Source: SAR116 cluster bacterium (lineage in GTDB: Bacteria; Pseudomonadota; Alphaproteobacteria; Puniceispirillales; Puniceispirillaceae). Taken from it: a stretch of 15,122 nt of DNA. Below the pieces are notes generated by a model. The model was not told where the DNA came from. It saw only the letters and a list, made by a program, of their open reading frames with translations, and ran no database searches. This document shows, piece by piece, positions 1 through 6,140 of the stretch; positions within the stretch are counted from its first letter, which is position 1, and the number at the start of each line of letters is the position of its first letter. The stretch is from the NCBI GenBank assembly GCA_004213025.1, contig SHBC01000018.1:1-15122 (forward strand). Direction: 5' to 3'. The translations under genes and the position numbers were made by a program.

Positions 1-1
1 G

Positions 2-688
2 GCGCATGTTGTCGTGGATGCGGTGGCGAATGACGATCTTGGCATCATCGCCGCTGCCTGCCGTAAAATGAAACTGATGACCGGCGGCTCGGCGGTGGCG
101 ATGCCGCTGCCAGCGCTTTATCGTCAGGATGGCCTTCTTGCCGCTGACGCACCTTCGTTGCAGACACCGCATCTGCCTGCCGGCGCGGTGATTTTGTCGG
201 GAAGCTGCTCGGCGATGACGAATGACCAGGTGGCCGCCTATCGGGAACATGGCCCGGCATTGCGGCTCGACCCGCTTGATCTTGCCGGGACCGGCCCCGC
301 GGCGGCGCTGGACTGGCTGGCGGCGCAGCCGGCTGACAGTGCGCCGATGATCTATGCCACCGCGGCGCCGGATGATGTGCGCGCGGCGCAGGACCAGCTT
401 GGCAGTGCCAGGGCCGGCGCGCTTGTCGAGGACGCGCTTGCCGCGCTGGCGCTGGCGGCGTTCAATGCCGGCAGGCGGCGCTTTGTCGTGGCGGGCGGTG
501 AGACTTCGGGCGCGGTGGCGCAGGCTTTGGGACTGTCGCGCCTTAACATAGGCGCCGAGATCGCGCCGGGCGTTCCCTGGACCTTTGCCACCGTCAAAGG
601 CGAGGATGTTGCGGTAACGCTGAAATCCGGCAATTTCGGCGACCGGGACTTCTTTACCACCGCCCTTACCAGGCTGGAGGCGTCATGA
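2..688 (+). CDS. otnK: 3-oxo-tetronate kinase, C-terminal part (5' end outside window)
   Basis: Phosphorylates 3-oxo-tetronate to 3-oxo-tetronate 4-phosphate in the cytoplasm, the kinase step of L-threonate/D-erythronate breakdown. The open frame enters from the left edge reading A-H-V-V-V-D-A-V-A-N-D-D-L, a typical internal stretch of the four-carbon acid sugar kinase family (DUF1537), so the GTG at 14 is an internal valine codon and not a start. The last third carries the nucleotide-binding signature of the family: GGETSGAV, then IAPGVPW and LKSGNFG close to the C-terminus. About 228 codons are visible of a family usually near 420 residues. The TGA stop overlaps the ATG of the next gene (ATGA), so translation is probably coupled. 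The identification is firm because otnC and otnI follow; the exact substrate stereochemistry cannot be read from this fragment. Confidence 0.9.
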   Translation, partial: AHVVVDAVANDDLGIIAAACRKMKLMTGGSAVAMPLPALYRQDGLLAADAPSLQTPHLPAGAVILSGSCSAMTNDQVAAYREHGPALRLDPLDLAGTGPAAALDWLAAQPADSAPMIYATAAPDDVRAAQDQLGSARAGALVEDALAALALAAFNAGRRRFVVAGGETSGAVAQALGLSRLNIGAEIAPGVPWTFATVKGEDVAVTLKSGNFGDRDFFTTALTRLEAS

Positions 689-1335
689 GCAGTGAGACAA
701 AGCTTCGTGAGCAGATATGCCTGCTGGCGAAATCCATCTTCGAGCGCGGGCTGACCGGCGGCAGCACCGGCAATATCTCGGCCCGGACCGATGATGGCGG
801 GTTGCTGGTATCGCCGACCGGGACCAGTTTTGGACGGCTCGACCCGGCGCGACTCAGCCGTTTTGACGCTGTTGGCACGCTCATTGACGGTGACAAGCCA
901 ACCAAGGAAATGCCGCTTCACAGCGCCTTTTATGACACAAGGTCAGCTGCCGGCGCGGTGGTGCATCTTCATTCCTGCCATTCGGTGGCGCTGTCGATGC
1001 TTCCCGATATCGATGCAGACAATTTCCTGCCGCCGATGACGCCCTATGCCATCATGAAGCTTGGCAAGGTGAAGCTTCTGCCCTTCTTTCTTCCCGGCGA
1101 TCCGGCGATGGGTGAGGCGGTGCGGGGGCTGGCCGGCAAACGATCAGCGGTGATGCTGGCCAATCATGGTCCGGTGGTTGCCGGCAAGGATGTCGAGGCG
1201 GCCTGCAACGCCATTGAGGAGCTTGAAGATACGGCGCGGCTGGCGCTGCTGACGCGCGGGATGAATCCGCGCCTGCTAACCGACGCGCAGGTGCGCGACG
1301 TGGTGACAGGTTTTGATATCGAGTGGGATGAATGA
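685..1335 (+). CDS. otnC: 3-oxo-tetronate 4-phosphate decarboxylase (class II aldolase family)
   Basis: Decarboxylates 3-oxo-tetronate 4-phosphate to dihydroxyacetone phosphate, feeding glycolysis. The 216-residue protein is a full-length class II aldolase/adducin-fold enzyme. Visible landmarks are the phosphate-binding GGSTGNIS at 25-32, SPTGT at 43-47, the likely catalytic Glu75 in KEMPLH, the zinc-binding His94 and His96 in HLHSCH, and the third zinc ligand His161 in ANHGPV. This set matches OtnC rather than a sugar-phosphate aldolase such as FucA, and the kinase and isomerase genes on either side support the same call. The ATG lies inside the otnK stop (ATGA), and its own TGA overlaps the otnI ATG in the same way, giving a tightly coupled operon. 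Confidence 0.92.
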   Translation: MSSETKLREQICLLAKSIFERGLTGGSTGNISARTDDGGLLVSPTGTSFGRLDPARLSRFDAVGTLIDGDKPTKEMPLHSAFYDTRSAAGAVVHLHSCHSVALSMLPDIDADNFLPPMTPYAIMKLGKVKLLPFFLPGDPAMGEAVRGLAGKRSAVMLANHGPVVAGKDVEAACNAIEELEDTARLALLTRGMNPRLLTDAQVRDVVTGFDIEWDE

Positions 1336-2093
1336 CGCAATTTTCGGCCAATCTGGGGTTTCTGTGGGCTGACCGTCCGCTTGTCGATGCCATCCATGCT
1401 GCACATGCGGCCGGGTTTGACGCTGTCGAATGCCACTGGCCCTATGACCATGACCCGGCGGATGTGAAGGCAGCACTCGATGCGACCGGCCTTGCCATGC
1501 TGGGGCTGAATACGCTTCGCGGCGATGTCGCTGGCGGGGATAACGGGCTGGTAGCGATACCCGGGCGCGAGGACGAGGCACGGGCGGCGATCGACCGGGC
1601 CATCGCCTATGCCGGCGCCATCAACACGCCGAAGATCCATGCCATGGCAGGTTTTGCCGAGGGTCAGCTGGCCGAAGCCTGCTTCATCGACAATCTTCGC
1701 TATGCCACCGGCGCGGCGCCGGACATCACCTTTCTGATCGAACCTCTGAACCATCATGATGCGCCGGGATATTTCCTGAACCATACTGACCAGGCACGGC
1801 GGATCATCGAGGCTGTCGGCGCGCCGAACCTGAAGCTGATGTTTGACTGCTATCACATCCAGATTCTGGAAGGCGACCTGACCCGCCGGTTGAGCGCCAA
1901 TCTCGACATCACCGGTCATATCCAGTTCGCCGGCGTGCCGTCGCGTGGCCGCCCGGATGCGGGTGAGATTGATTATCGCCATGTCTTCGCGCACATCGCC
2001 GATATGGGCTATGCCGCGCCGCTTGGCGCCGAATACAAACCCGAAGGCGGCGATACTAATGCCAGCCTTGGCTGGATGACGACGCTTCGGTGA
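1332..2093 (+). CDS. otnI: 2-oxo-tetronate isomerase (hydroxypyruvate isomerase-like TIM barrel)
   Basis: Interconverts 2-oxo- and 3-oxo-tetronate, the step between the tetronate dehydrogenase and OtnK. The 253-residue sequence is a xylose-isomerase-like TIM barrel of the Hyi/OtnI group. The expected metal and catalytic residues fall at regular positions: Glu137 in LIEPLN, Asp172 and His175 in MFDCYHIQ, Gln198 in HIQFAG and Glu234 in GAEYKP. These correspond to the conserved Glu/Asp/His/Gln/Glu set of the hydroxypyruvate isomerase family, so the active site looks intact. The ATG overlaps the otnC stop. Hydroxypyruvate isomerase (hyi) of the glyoxylate carboligase pathway is the main alternative by sequence, but no gcl or glxR gene is nearby and otnK/otnC are. 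Confidence 0.9.
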   Translation: MTQFSANLGFLWADRPLVDAIHAAHAAGFDAVECHWPYDHDPADVKAALDATGLAMLGLNTLRGDVAGGDNGLVAIPGREDEARAAIDRAIAYAGAINTPKIHAMAGFAEGQLAEACFIDNLRYATGAAPDITFLIEPLNHHDAPGYFLNHTDQARRIIEAVGAPNLKLMFDCYHIQILEGDLTRRLSANLDITGHIQFAGVPSRGRPDAGEIDYRHVFAHIADMGYAAPLGAEYKPEGGDTNASLGWMTTLR

Positions 2094-2214
2094 GCGTTCG
2101 GGTGAGGCCGATTGGGGGGCAGCTGGCCACCTGCGGCAATGCCCCATCTTGCCGCCGCCCTGGAACCTTTCCTATCTTCAGGCTCCAATGTACCTGTTCT
2201 TGAGGGAGTGGCGC

Positions 2215-2637
2215 ATGGCCTTCCTGGCCCTTATTCATGCGGCGATTGCCGGTTTCATGCTGTTTTTCATGGCGGTGGTGCCACAGGCCGCCTTCAAGAC
2301 CCTGTCGGCAAAGGCCGTGGGTGCCTTCCTTCGTGTACTGTTTCCGCGGCTGTTCCTGTTCGGTCTGGCGCTGGCGCTGGCGGCATGTGTGGCCGCGCTG
2401 ATGGCAGGTGCCGACTGGCAACTGACCGTCTCCGCGCTGATCGCCGGCGGCTTCGCGGTGAACGTTTTCATCCTGACGCCGCGGATCAACATCTATCGTG
2501 ACCGTGACCTTGAAGGTGACGCAGCGGCAAAACGGATGTTCGGGTTGCTGCATCTGGCCTCGGTCGGCATTTTCCTGTTGCAGCTTGTCGGCAGTCTGAC
2601 GGTGATCGGGTTTTATTCTCTCGGCAGCACCGTCTGA
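2215..2637 (+). CDS. DUF4149-type small integral membrane protein
   Basis: A 140-residue membrane protein with four hydrophobic segments at roughly residues 3-25, 42-64, 68-90 and 108-132. The loop after the third segment reads TPRINIYRDRDLEG and is followed by LLHLASVG, resembling the DUF4149 (TMEM205-like) pattern of an Asn/Arg/Asp-rich loop then a conserved His. No function is established for this family. I chose the ATG at 2215 over the more upstream in-frame ATG at 2149 because GAGGGAG lies just before it at a good spacing, and because the extra 22 residues are not part of the family. It sits 121 bp after otnI, so it may be transcribed separately. Confidence is high for a real membrane protein and moderate for the family. 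Confidence 0.75.
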   Translation: MAFLALIHAAIAGFMLFFMAVVPQAAFKTLSAKAVGAFLRVLFPRLFLFGLALALAACVAALMAGADWQLTVSALIAGGFAVNVFILTPRINIYRDRDLEGDAAAKRMFGLLHLASVGIFLLQLVGSLTVIGFYSLGSTV

Positions 2638-2702
2638 AGCGCCTAGACTGCGGGCTGGCGGTTTCCAATGCCTTCTCGGGCACGCTGTGAGGATAAGGCG
2701 AT

Positions 2703-3623
2703 TTGGCCGATATTCTGAACAATTTTCTGTCCTCGGTCTTTCCCGTCGCGCTGATGTTCTTCCTGGGGTTCTGGCTGGCGCGCCGTAGCATCTTTACCGG
2801 GGATGAGGCCACTGCGATCCTGAAGCTTATCGCCAGGATCGCCGCGCCGGCTATTCTTGTCAGCATTCTTGTCAGCAGTGATTTCGGCGCTGCCGACCTG
2901 CAACTGGTTGGGCTCTATCTGTTGGGCGAGGTGTTGCTCTATGCGACGACATCGCTGATCGGGGTCTTTCTGTTCAGGCTCGATTTCAAGAATGCGGTAC
3001 TTGTCGGCCTCGCCGCCTCGTTCTCGAACCATGTGATGTTCGCCTATCCGATTGCGCAATTTGCCTTTCCGGCCGAAATGACCCTGCCGGTGCGCAGCAT
3101 CATCGCCTTCGACATCATCCTCTTCGCGCTGTCCATTGTCATTCTCGACATTCATGCCGGTGCCGGGCGGGGGGCGCTTGCGGCAGTGATGCGGCAGGCC
3201 CGGAACCCGCTATTGGTGGCACTGGTTTTTGGGCTGGCGGTCAATCTTGCGCCGGTCACAGCGCCGCTGGCACTTGTCAGGGCGGCGGGGTTCATTGCCG
3301 ATACCGCCGCGCCCTGCGGTTTGTTTGCCGCCGGTGTCCTGCTGGCAGCTCCCTTCGACAGATCGCATATGCGCCTTGCTGGCTTTATTACCGGCATGAA
3401 GATTCTGGTCCATCCGCTGCTGGCGGCAGGGCTGATCCTGTGGTGGGGCGGCTACGCGCTGGAGGCGGCGCGGACATCACTTCTGGTTGCGGTATCGCCG
3501 GTCGGCATCATGGCCTTGACCTTTGCCAGCCGCTATGGCGGCGGGACCGACGCCATCGCGTTGTCGATCCTGTGGAGTTTCCTGCTGTCGGTGCTGGCGA
3601 TCCCGGTGTTGCTGGCGCTATGA
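2703..3623 (+). CDS. AEC-family transporter (auxin efflux carrier/malate permease type)
   Basis: A 306-residue inner-membrane carrier of the AEC family, secondary transporters that in bacteria often move small carboxylates such as malate or malonate. It shows about ten hydrophobic segments in two halves of five, separated by a basic cytoplasmic region around residues 150-170. Family-like stretches include KLIARIAAPAILVS near residue 40, a SNHVMFAYPIAQ segment near residue 107, and VSPVGIMALTFA near residue 265. The start is a TTG at 2703, supported by GAGGA and AAGG just upstream; the first internal Met would remove the first membrane helix. It lies 65 bp after the DUF4149 gene on the same strand. 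Its position after the tetronate genes makes a hydroxy-acid substrate attractive, but that is inference. Confidence 0.85.
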   Translation: MADILNNFLSSVFPVALMFFLGFWLARRSIFTGDEATAILKLIARIAAPAILVSILVSSDFGAADLQLVGLYLLGEVLLYATTSLIGVFLFRLDFKNAVLVGLAASFSNHVMFAYPIAQFAFPAEMTLPVRSIIAFDIILFALSIVILDIHAGAGRGALAAVMRQARNPLLVALVFGLAVNLAPVTAPLALVRAAGFIADTAAPCGLFAAGVLLAAPFDRSHMRLAGFITGMKILVHPLLAAGLILWWGGYALEAARTSLLVAVSPVGIMALTFASRYGGGTDAIALSILWSFLLSVLAIPVLLAL

Positions 3624-3635
3624 CCGCGCGGCAGG

Positions 3636-3923
3636 CTAGAGACGTTGCAGCACCCGCACGTCCTTTGATGTGATCATATCTGCGCTTGCCGCATCGAAAT
3701 TCCGGAAATGCGATGATGCCAGATGCGCCTCGAAAGCGGCGCGATCATCATAGGTCTCATAGAGAAATATCCGGTGCGGTGCGTCAGCATCCTGGCAGAC
3801 ATCGAACTGGTGGCATCCCGGCTCGTCGCGCAGTGACGCCGTCGCATTTTCCTGCATCAGCGGCAGAAAGTCTGCCAGACGATCCGGTTTGATCTCAAAA
3901 TCGACGATGATCACATACATCAT
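3636..3923 (-). CDS. Antibiotic-biosynthesis-monooxygenase (ABM) fold protein, YgiN-like
   Basis: A 95-residue protein filling one ABM (dimeric alpha-beta barrel) domain, the fold of YgiN quinol monooxygenase, LsrG and haem-degrading relatives. Characteristic parts are the N-terminal strand VIIVDFEIKP, PLMQENA at 21-27, the DEPGCHQFDV strand near 33-42, IFLYETYDD near 52-60 and FEAHLASSHF at 64-73, where His67, Ser71, His72 and Phe73 match the family pattern. Two Met codons begin the frame; the first overlaps the stop of the upstream dehydrogenase (ATGA), so the two proteins are translationally coupled. Members with this fold include both cofactor-free oxygenases and isomerases, so the reaction is not predictable. 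The gene ends 12 bp from the convergent AEC gene, with no room for a classical terminator. Confidence 0.85.
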   Translation of the reverse strand: MMYVIIVDFEIKPDRLADFLPLMQENATASLRDEPGCHQFDVCQDADAPHRIFLYETYDDRAAFEAHLASSHFRNFDAASADMITSKDVRVLQRL

Positions 3924-5047
3924 GCTGTCTCCTGAAGGCGCGCCAGAAGGGCGGCTGTCACGGCGGCTGTTCCCATGTCGCCGCCAAATTCCATCGGGCG
4001 AAGGTCATTCGCGGCAAAGCCTGCCGTGACGGCATCCTCGATCCGCGCCGCCGCCGCCGCATAGGCCGGCAGGTCGCATCTCTCGGCAAGATAGTCGAGC
4101 ATCATCGCCCCGCTGAGGATGGCGGCAAGCGGGTTGGCCCTGTCCTGACCGGCGATATCGGGGGCGGACCCGTGGGCCGGCTGGAACATTGCGTTCGCAT
4201 CGCCGATTTCACCGCAGGCGGCCATGCCCATGCCGCCGACAAGCCCGCCGGCAAGGTCGGACAGGATGTCGCCAAACATGTTCTCCATCACCATCACATC
4301 GAAATTCCAGGGCTGGCGCACCATGTCCAGAGCCATCGCATCAACATAGTTGTAGCTGGTCTCTATATCGGGGTGGTCCTGCGCCACCTCATCGAAGAGT
4401 GACCGGAAGAAGGCCTGGGATTTGAAGACGTTTGCCTTGTCAACGCAGGTCAGCAGCCCGCGCCGCCCACGCTGCCGCCCACGCTGCCGGCGGCGTGCCG
4501 CCAGCCGGAAGGCAAATTCATGAAGCTTGCGCGTTGTGTCGGCGGAAATCCGCATGATGTCGGACACCGCGGTCGGCGCAGCGGGATCCCCTTCAACTGG
4601 CGAGCGATCATGCACCGCCGCGGTATAGAACAGCCCTTCGGTGGATTCGCGGATGATCACCAGATCGAGATCCGCCGCCCGCGGGTCGGCCAGCCGCTGC
4701 GGAGCGTTTGGATAGGCCCGCACCGGGCGCACGCCGGCATAAAGCTGAAAGCGGTCACGAAGCCGCAGATGGGGTGAGATTTCAGTGCCGTCGGGATGGC
4801 GGACCGATGGCAGGCCGATGGCGCCAAGAAAGATGGCGTCGGCATCGCCTGCACGTTCTTCACCGCCGGGCTCGATGTCATGGCCGGTGCGGCTGAAACA
4901 GGCGGCGCCGGCCTCAATGTCGTCACAGGCGAATTCCGCTGCGCCAACAGACTTCAGTGCCGTGGCAGCAATCGCCAGCGTTGCGTCAGTGACATCGCCG
5001 CCGATCCCGTCACCCCGAATGACCGCCAATCTTGGTGCGCGCGCCAT
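3920..5047 (-). CDS. Isocitrate/isopropylmalate-type beta-decarboxylating dehydrogenase (tartrate/D-malate DH-like)
   Basis: A 375-residue NAD(P)-dependent dehydrogenase that should oxidise and often decarboxylate a (2R)-hydroxy acid. Visible landmarks are IRGDGIG at 10-16; the substrate-binding arginines Arg97, Arg107 (LRLRDRF...GVRPVR) and Arg133; RESTEGLF at 133-140; the likely catalytic Lys204 in CVDKANVF; Asp236/Asp260/Asp264 as metal-ligand candidates; and the nucleotide loop HGSAPDIAG at 292-300. RESTEGLF is closer to the RENTEG of tartrate/D-malate/homoisocitrate enzymes than to the LeuB signature, and no leuC/leuD is nearby, so leucine biosynthesis is unlikely. The ATG at 5047 follows AGGAGG; an in-frame start 42 bp further out exists but is less attractive. 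An unusual Arg/Gln/Gly-rich insert at 185-197 comes from a 12-bp tandem duplication. Exact substrate unknown. Confidence 0.87.
   Translation of the reverse strand: MARAPRLAVIRGDGIGGDVTDATLAIAATALKSVGAAEFACDDIEAGAACFSRTGHDIEPGGEERAGDADAIFLGAIGLPSVRHPDGTEISPHLRLRDRFQLYAGVRPVRAYPNAPQRLADPRAADLDLVIIRESTEGLFYTAAVHDRSPVEGDPAAPTAVSDIMRISADTTRKLHEFAFRLAARRRQRGRQRGRRGLLTCVDKANVFKSQAFFRSLFDEVAQDHPDIETSYNYVDAMALDMVRQPWNFDVMVMENMFGDILSDLAGGLVGGMGMAACGEIGDANAMFQPAHGSAPDIAGQDRANPLAAILSGAMMLDYLAERCDLPAYAAAAARIEDAVTAGFAANDLRPMEFGGDMGTAAVTAALLARLQETA
4462..4489. repeat. 12-bp tandem duplication inside the dehydrogenase gene
   Basis: CCGCCCACGCTG occurs at 4463-4474 and again at 4475-4486; the period-12 match extends over 4462-4489 (2.3 copies). 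It is in frame and, read on the minus strand, encodes a doubled R-Q-R-G in the loop just before the strand carrying Lys204. Confidence 0.9.
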
Positions 5048-5305
5048 ATCTTCCTGTTCCTCCTGCTGATGTCGGCCTGTCCACGCCACCTTCTGCGAGG
5101 CAATGCGTCGAGCCTCGACCGCAGGGGCAGAATGTCACTGGCGGTCCGATCAATCAATGCCGGGGGCGCGGCGCCGGACAGTGCGCGGATGTATTTTTTC
5201 ATAAGGGCGCGCAGTGGACCCCTGAATTGGCGCCTCAGGAAGCGGCCCTTCAGGAAACCACCCTTCAGGAAACGGCCCTTCAGCCTGGCAATGATATGCC
5301 GGTGA
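5048..5305. other. Intergenic stretch upstream of the dehydrogenase gene, no gene supported
   Basis: About 258 bp between the dehydrogenase start and the end of a doubtful minus-strand ORF. Frames here give low-complexity Arg/Pro-rich or Gln-rich peptides and no start with a convincing ribosome binding site, apart from the AGGAGG serving the dehydrogenase. It holds a perfect short dyad, GTCGAG-C-CTCGAC, at 5107-5119 and the 15-bp tandem repeat at 5236-5283. The promoter of the dehydrogenase/ABM operon should be here, but I cannot pick clear -35/-10 boxes. Confidence 0.6.
5236..5283. repeat. 15-bp tandem repeat, three copies plus a partial
   Basis: The units are CAGGAAGCGGCCCTT (5236-5250), CAGGAAACCACCCTT (5251-5265) and CAGGAAACGGCCCTT (5266-5280), followed by a partial CAG. 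Copies differ at one to three positions. All six frames stay open through the array because the unit is a multiple of three; the minus strand reads as a Phe-Leu-Lys-Gly pentad in one frame, but no start or family match supports a gene. Confidence 0.85.
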
Positions 5306-5602
5306 TCACCTGGTCGGAGTTGTATCGGTGTCGTCGCCCGGGGCGATCCGGAAATTCATCTCAAGGGCACCAACGGCAATGGTTTTGGTGGAATTGTCTT
5401 CAGGGGCCTGACAGCGAAGACGCACATGCGGAATGTCATTGAGAGTGATCATCTCGACAATCTTGAAGGGCAGGCTTGTCACCCGGCTCATCAGCACATC
5501 GCCGATGTTGTATGAGGGTTTCTTTGTTGAACCAACCAAACCCGGCCTCCATCGCAGTGGACTGATATGGATGCTCGGCTGAATTTCTCTTGAAAAAAAC
5601 AA
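5306..5602 (-). CDS. Hypothetical small protein, doubtful
   Basis: A 98-codon open frame that I do not recognise. The first 30 residues look non-conserved, but the central part (from about residue 30: SYNIGDVLMSRV, then PFKIVEMITLNDIPHVRLRC and KTIAVGALEMNFRIAP) has the alternating hydrophobic pattern of a small beta-barrel domain, which argues for a real gene. The only start giving full length is a TTG at 5602, with just GAAAG immediately before it; internal GTG/ATG codons around 5500 would give a protein of about 60 residues. It is divergent from the winged-helix regulator at 5652 across 49 bp. The protein reading is inference from pattern only. If it is not a gene, 5048-5651 would be a 600-bp non-coding stretch. 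Confidence 0.4.
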   Translation of the reverse strand: MFFSREIQPSIHISPLRWRPGLVGSTKKPSYNIGDVLMSRVTSLPFKIVEMITLNDIPHVRLRCQAPEDNSTKTIAVGALEMNFRIAPGDDTDTTPTR

Positions 5603-5609
5603 CTTTCAC

Positions 5610-5630
5610 GCTCAATGTGAGCAAATGTGA
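5610..5630. promoter_or_regulatory. Operator-like inverted and direct repeats upstream of the winged-helix regulator
   Basis: GCTCA-ATG-TGAGC (5610-5622) is a perfect 5-bp inverted repeat. AATGTGA occurs at 5614-5620 and 5624-5630, exactly one helical turn (10 bp) apart. A TTGAAA that could be a -35 lies at 5590-5595. The site is 22 bp before the regulator start, so autoregulation is the simplest reading. No binding protein can be named from sequence. Confidence 0.4.
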
Positions 5631-5651
5631 TCGTTTTGGTGTTTAGTTGTT

Positions 5652-6140
5652 ATGTCGCTCGCTATGTCGCTTGACGAGAATTTCCTGCTTATCTGGCGGC
5701 GATTTCTCGAGATGGAAATCATCCGCAGCCAGCATTGTCTGAAGCTTGCCGGCAGCGCCAATGCCTATCTGGTCCTGCAGGTGGTCTGTTGGCACCATTT
5801 TCTGCTGGTTGGCGAGGAACTCGAAGACACGTCTCTTGATGCCACCAGAGAAAGCTGGATTGCCCTGGCGAACCAGCCTGGGGCGAAGGGCAAGAAACTG
5901 ACCTATGCGCTGATCGCCGAACTCACCGGCCTCGACAAGGAAACGGTGCGCCGCAACGTCAAGGCGCTTGCCGAGCGTGGTTTTGTGAAGGCTGACAGGA
6001 AGCTCGGTGTGATGTATGCGCCAACCGAAGAGCGGAACGATCAGATTGTCAATGAACTCAACGTTACCGAGCGCCGCCTCGTGATGCAGTTTGCGCAGAC
6101 ATTTGAGCGATATGGCTCCCTCGTGAAGGCAGGCGACTAA
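5652..6140 (+). CDS. Winged-helix transcriptional regulator (MarR/GntR-like HTH)
   Basis: A 162-residue protein with an N-terminal alpha-helical part rich in aromatic residues (LIWRRFLEMEI..., AYLVLQVVCWHHFLLVG) and a C-terminal winged-helix domain at about residues 82-125: KLTYALIAELTGLDKETVRRNVKALAERGFV with a short wing DRKLGVMYAPTEE. The helix-turn-helix LIAELTGLDKETVRRNVKAL is clear. The N-terminal part does not match a ligand domain I know, so MarR-like is only a shape description. Starts at 5652 or 5664 are both possible; neither has a good ribosome binding site, which may mean a nearly leaderless message. Its TAA shares bases with the TAG of the convergent pirin gene. It could regulate itself, the doubtful divergent ORF, or the pirin. 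Confidence 0.75.
   Translation: MSLAMSLDENFLLIWRRFLEMEIIRSQHCLKLAGSANAYLVLQVVCWHHFLLVGEELEDTSLDATRESWIALANQPGAKGKKLTYALIAELTGLDKETVRRNVKALAERGFVKADRKLGVMYAPTEERNDQIVNELNVTERRLVMQFAQTFERYGSLVKAGD

Noticed and set aside
352..921. 189-codon minus-strand open frame over otnK/otnC
   Set aside because: Antisense to two recognised, overlapping genes; composition is Ala/Ser/Pro-rich with no domain.
2116..2145. GGGGCA/TGCCCC inverted repeat after otnI as a terminator
   Set aside because: Only a 6-bp stem with an 18-nt loop and no T-run; too weak to call.
1164..2147. 327-codon minus-strand open frame
   Set aside because: It lies entirely antisense to otnC/otnI, whose families and active sites are clear; the translation is Arg/Gly-rich with no family pattern. 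Typical high-GC shadow.
3920..5047. leuB (3-isopropylmalate dehydrogenase)
   Set aside because: The RESTEGLF motif differs from the LeuB signature and no leuC/leuD genes are near; the tartrate/D-malate group fits better.
5107..5119. GTCGAG-C-CTCGAC dyad as an operator
   Set aside because: Perfect but short, with a one-base centre, and compatible with chance in GC-rich DNA; noted only in the intergenic entry.
4954..5202. Minus-strand frame starting MKKYIRALSG, continuing the Phe-Leu-Lys-Gly repeat
   Set aside because: Overlaps the dehydrogenase start in another frame, Arg-rich, with no ribosome binding site.
4796..5442. Plus-strand open frames through the 15-bp repeat
   Set aside because: They stay open because the repeat is a multiple of three; they overlap the dehydrogenase gene antisense and have no protein-like pattern outside the repeat.
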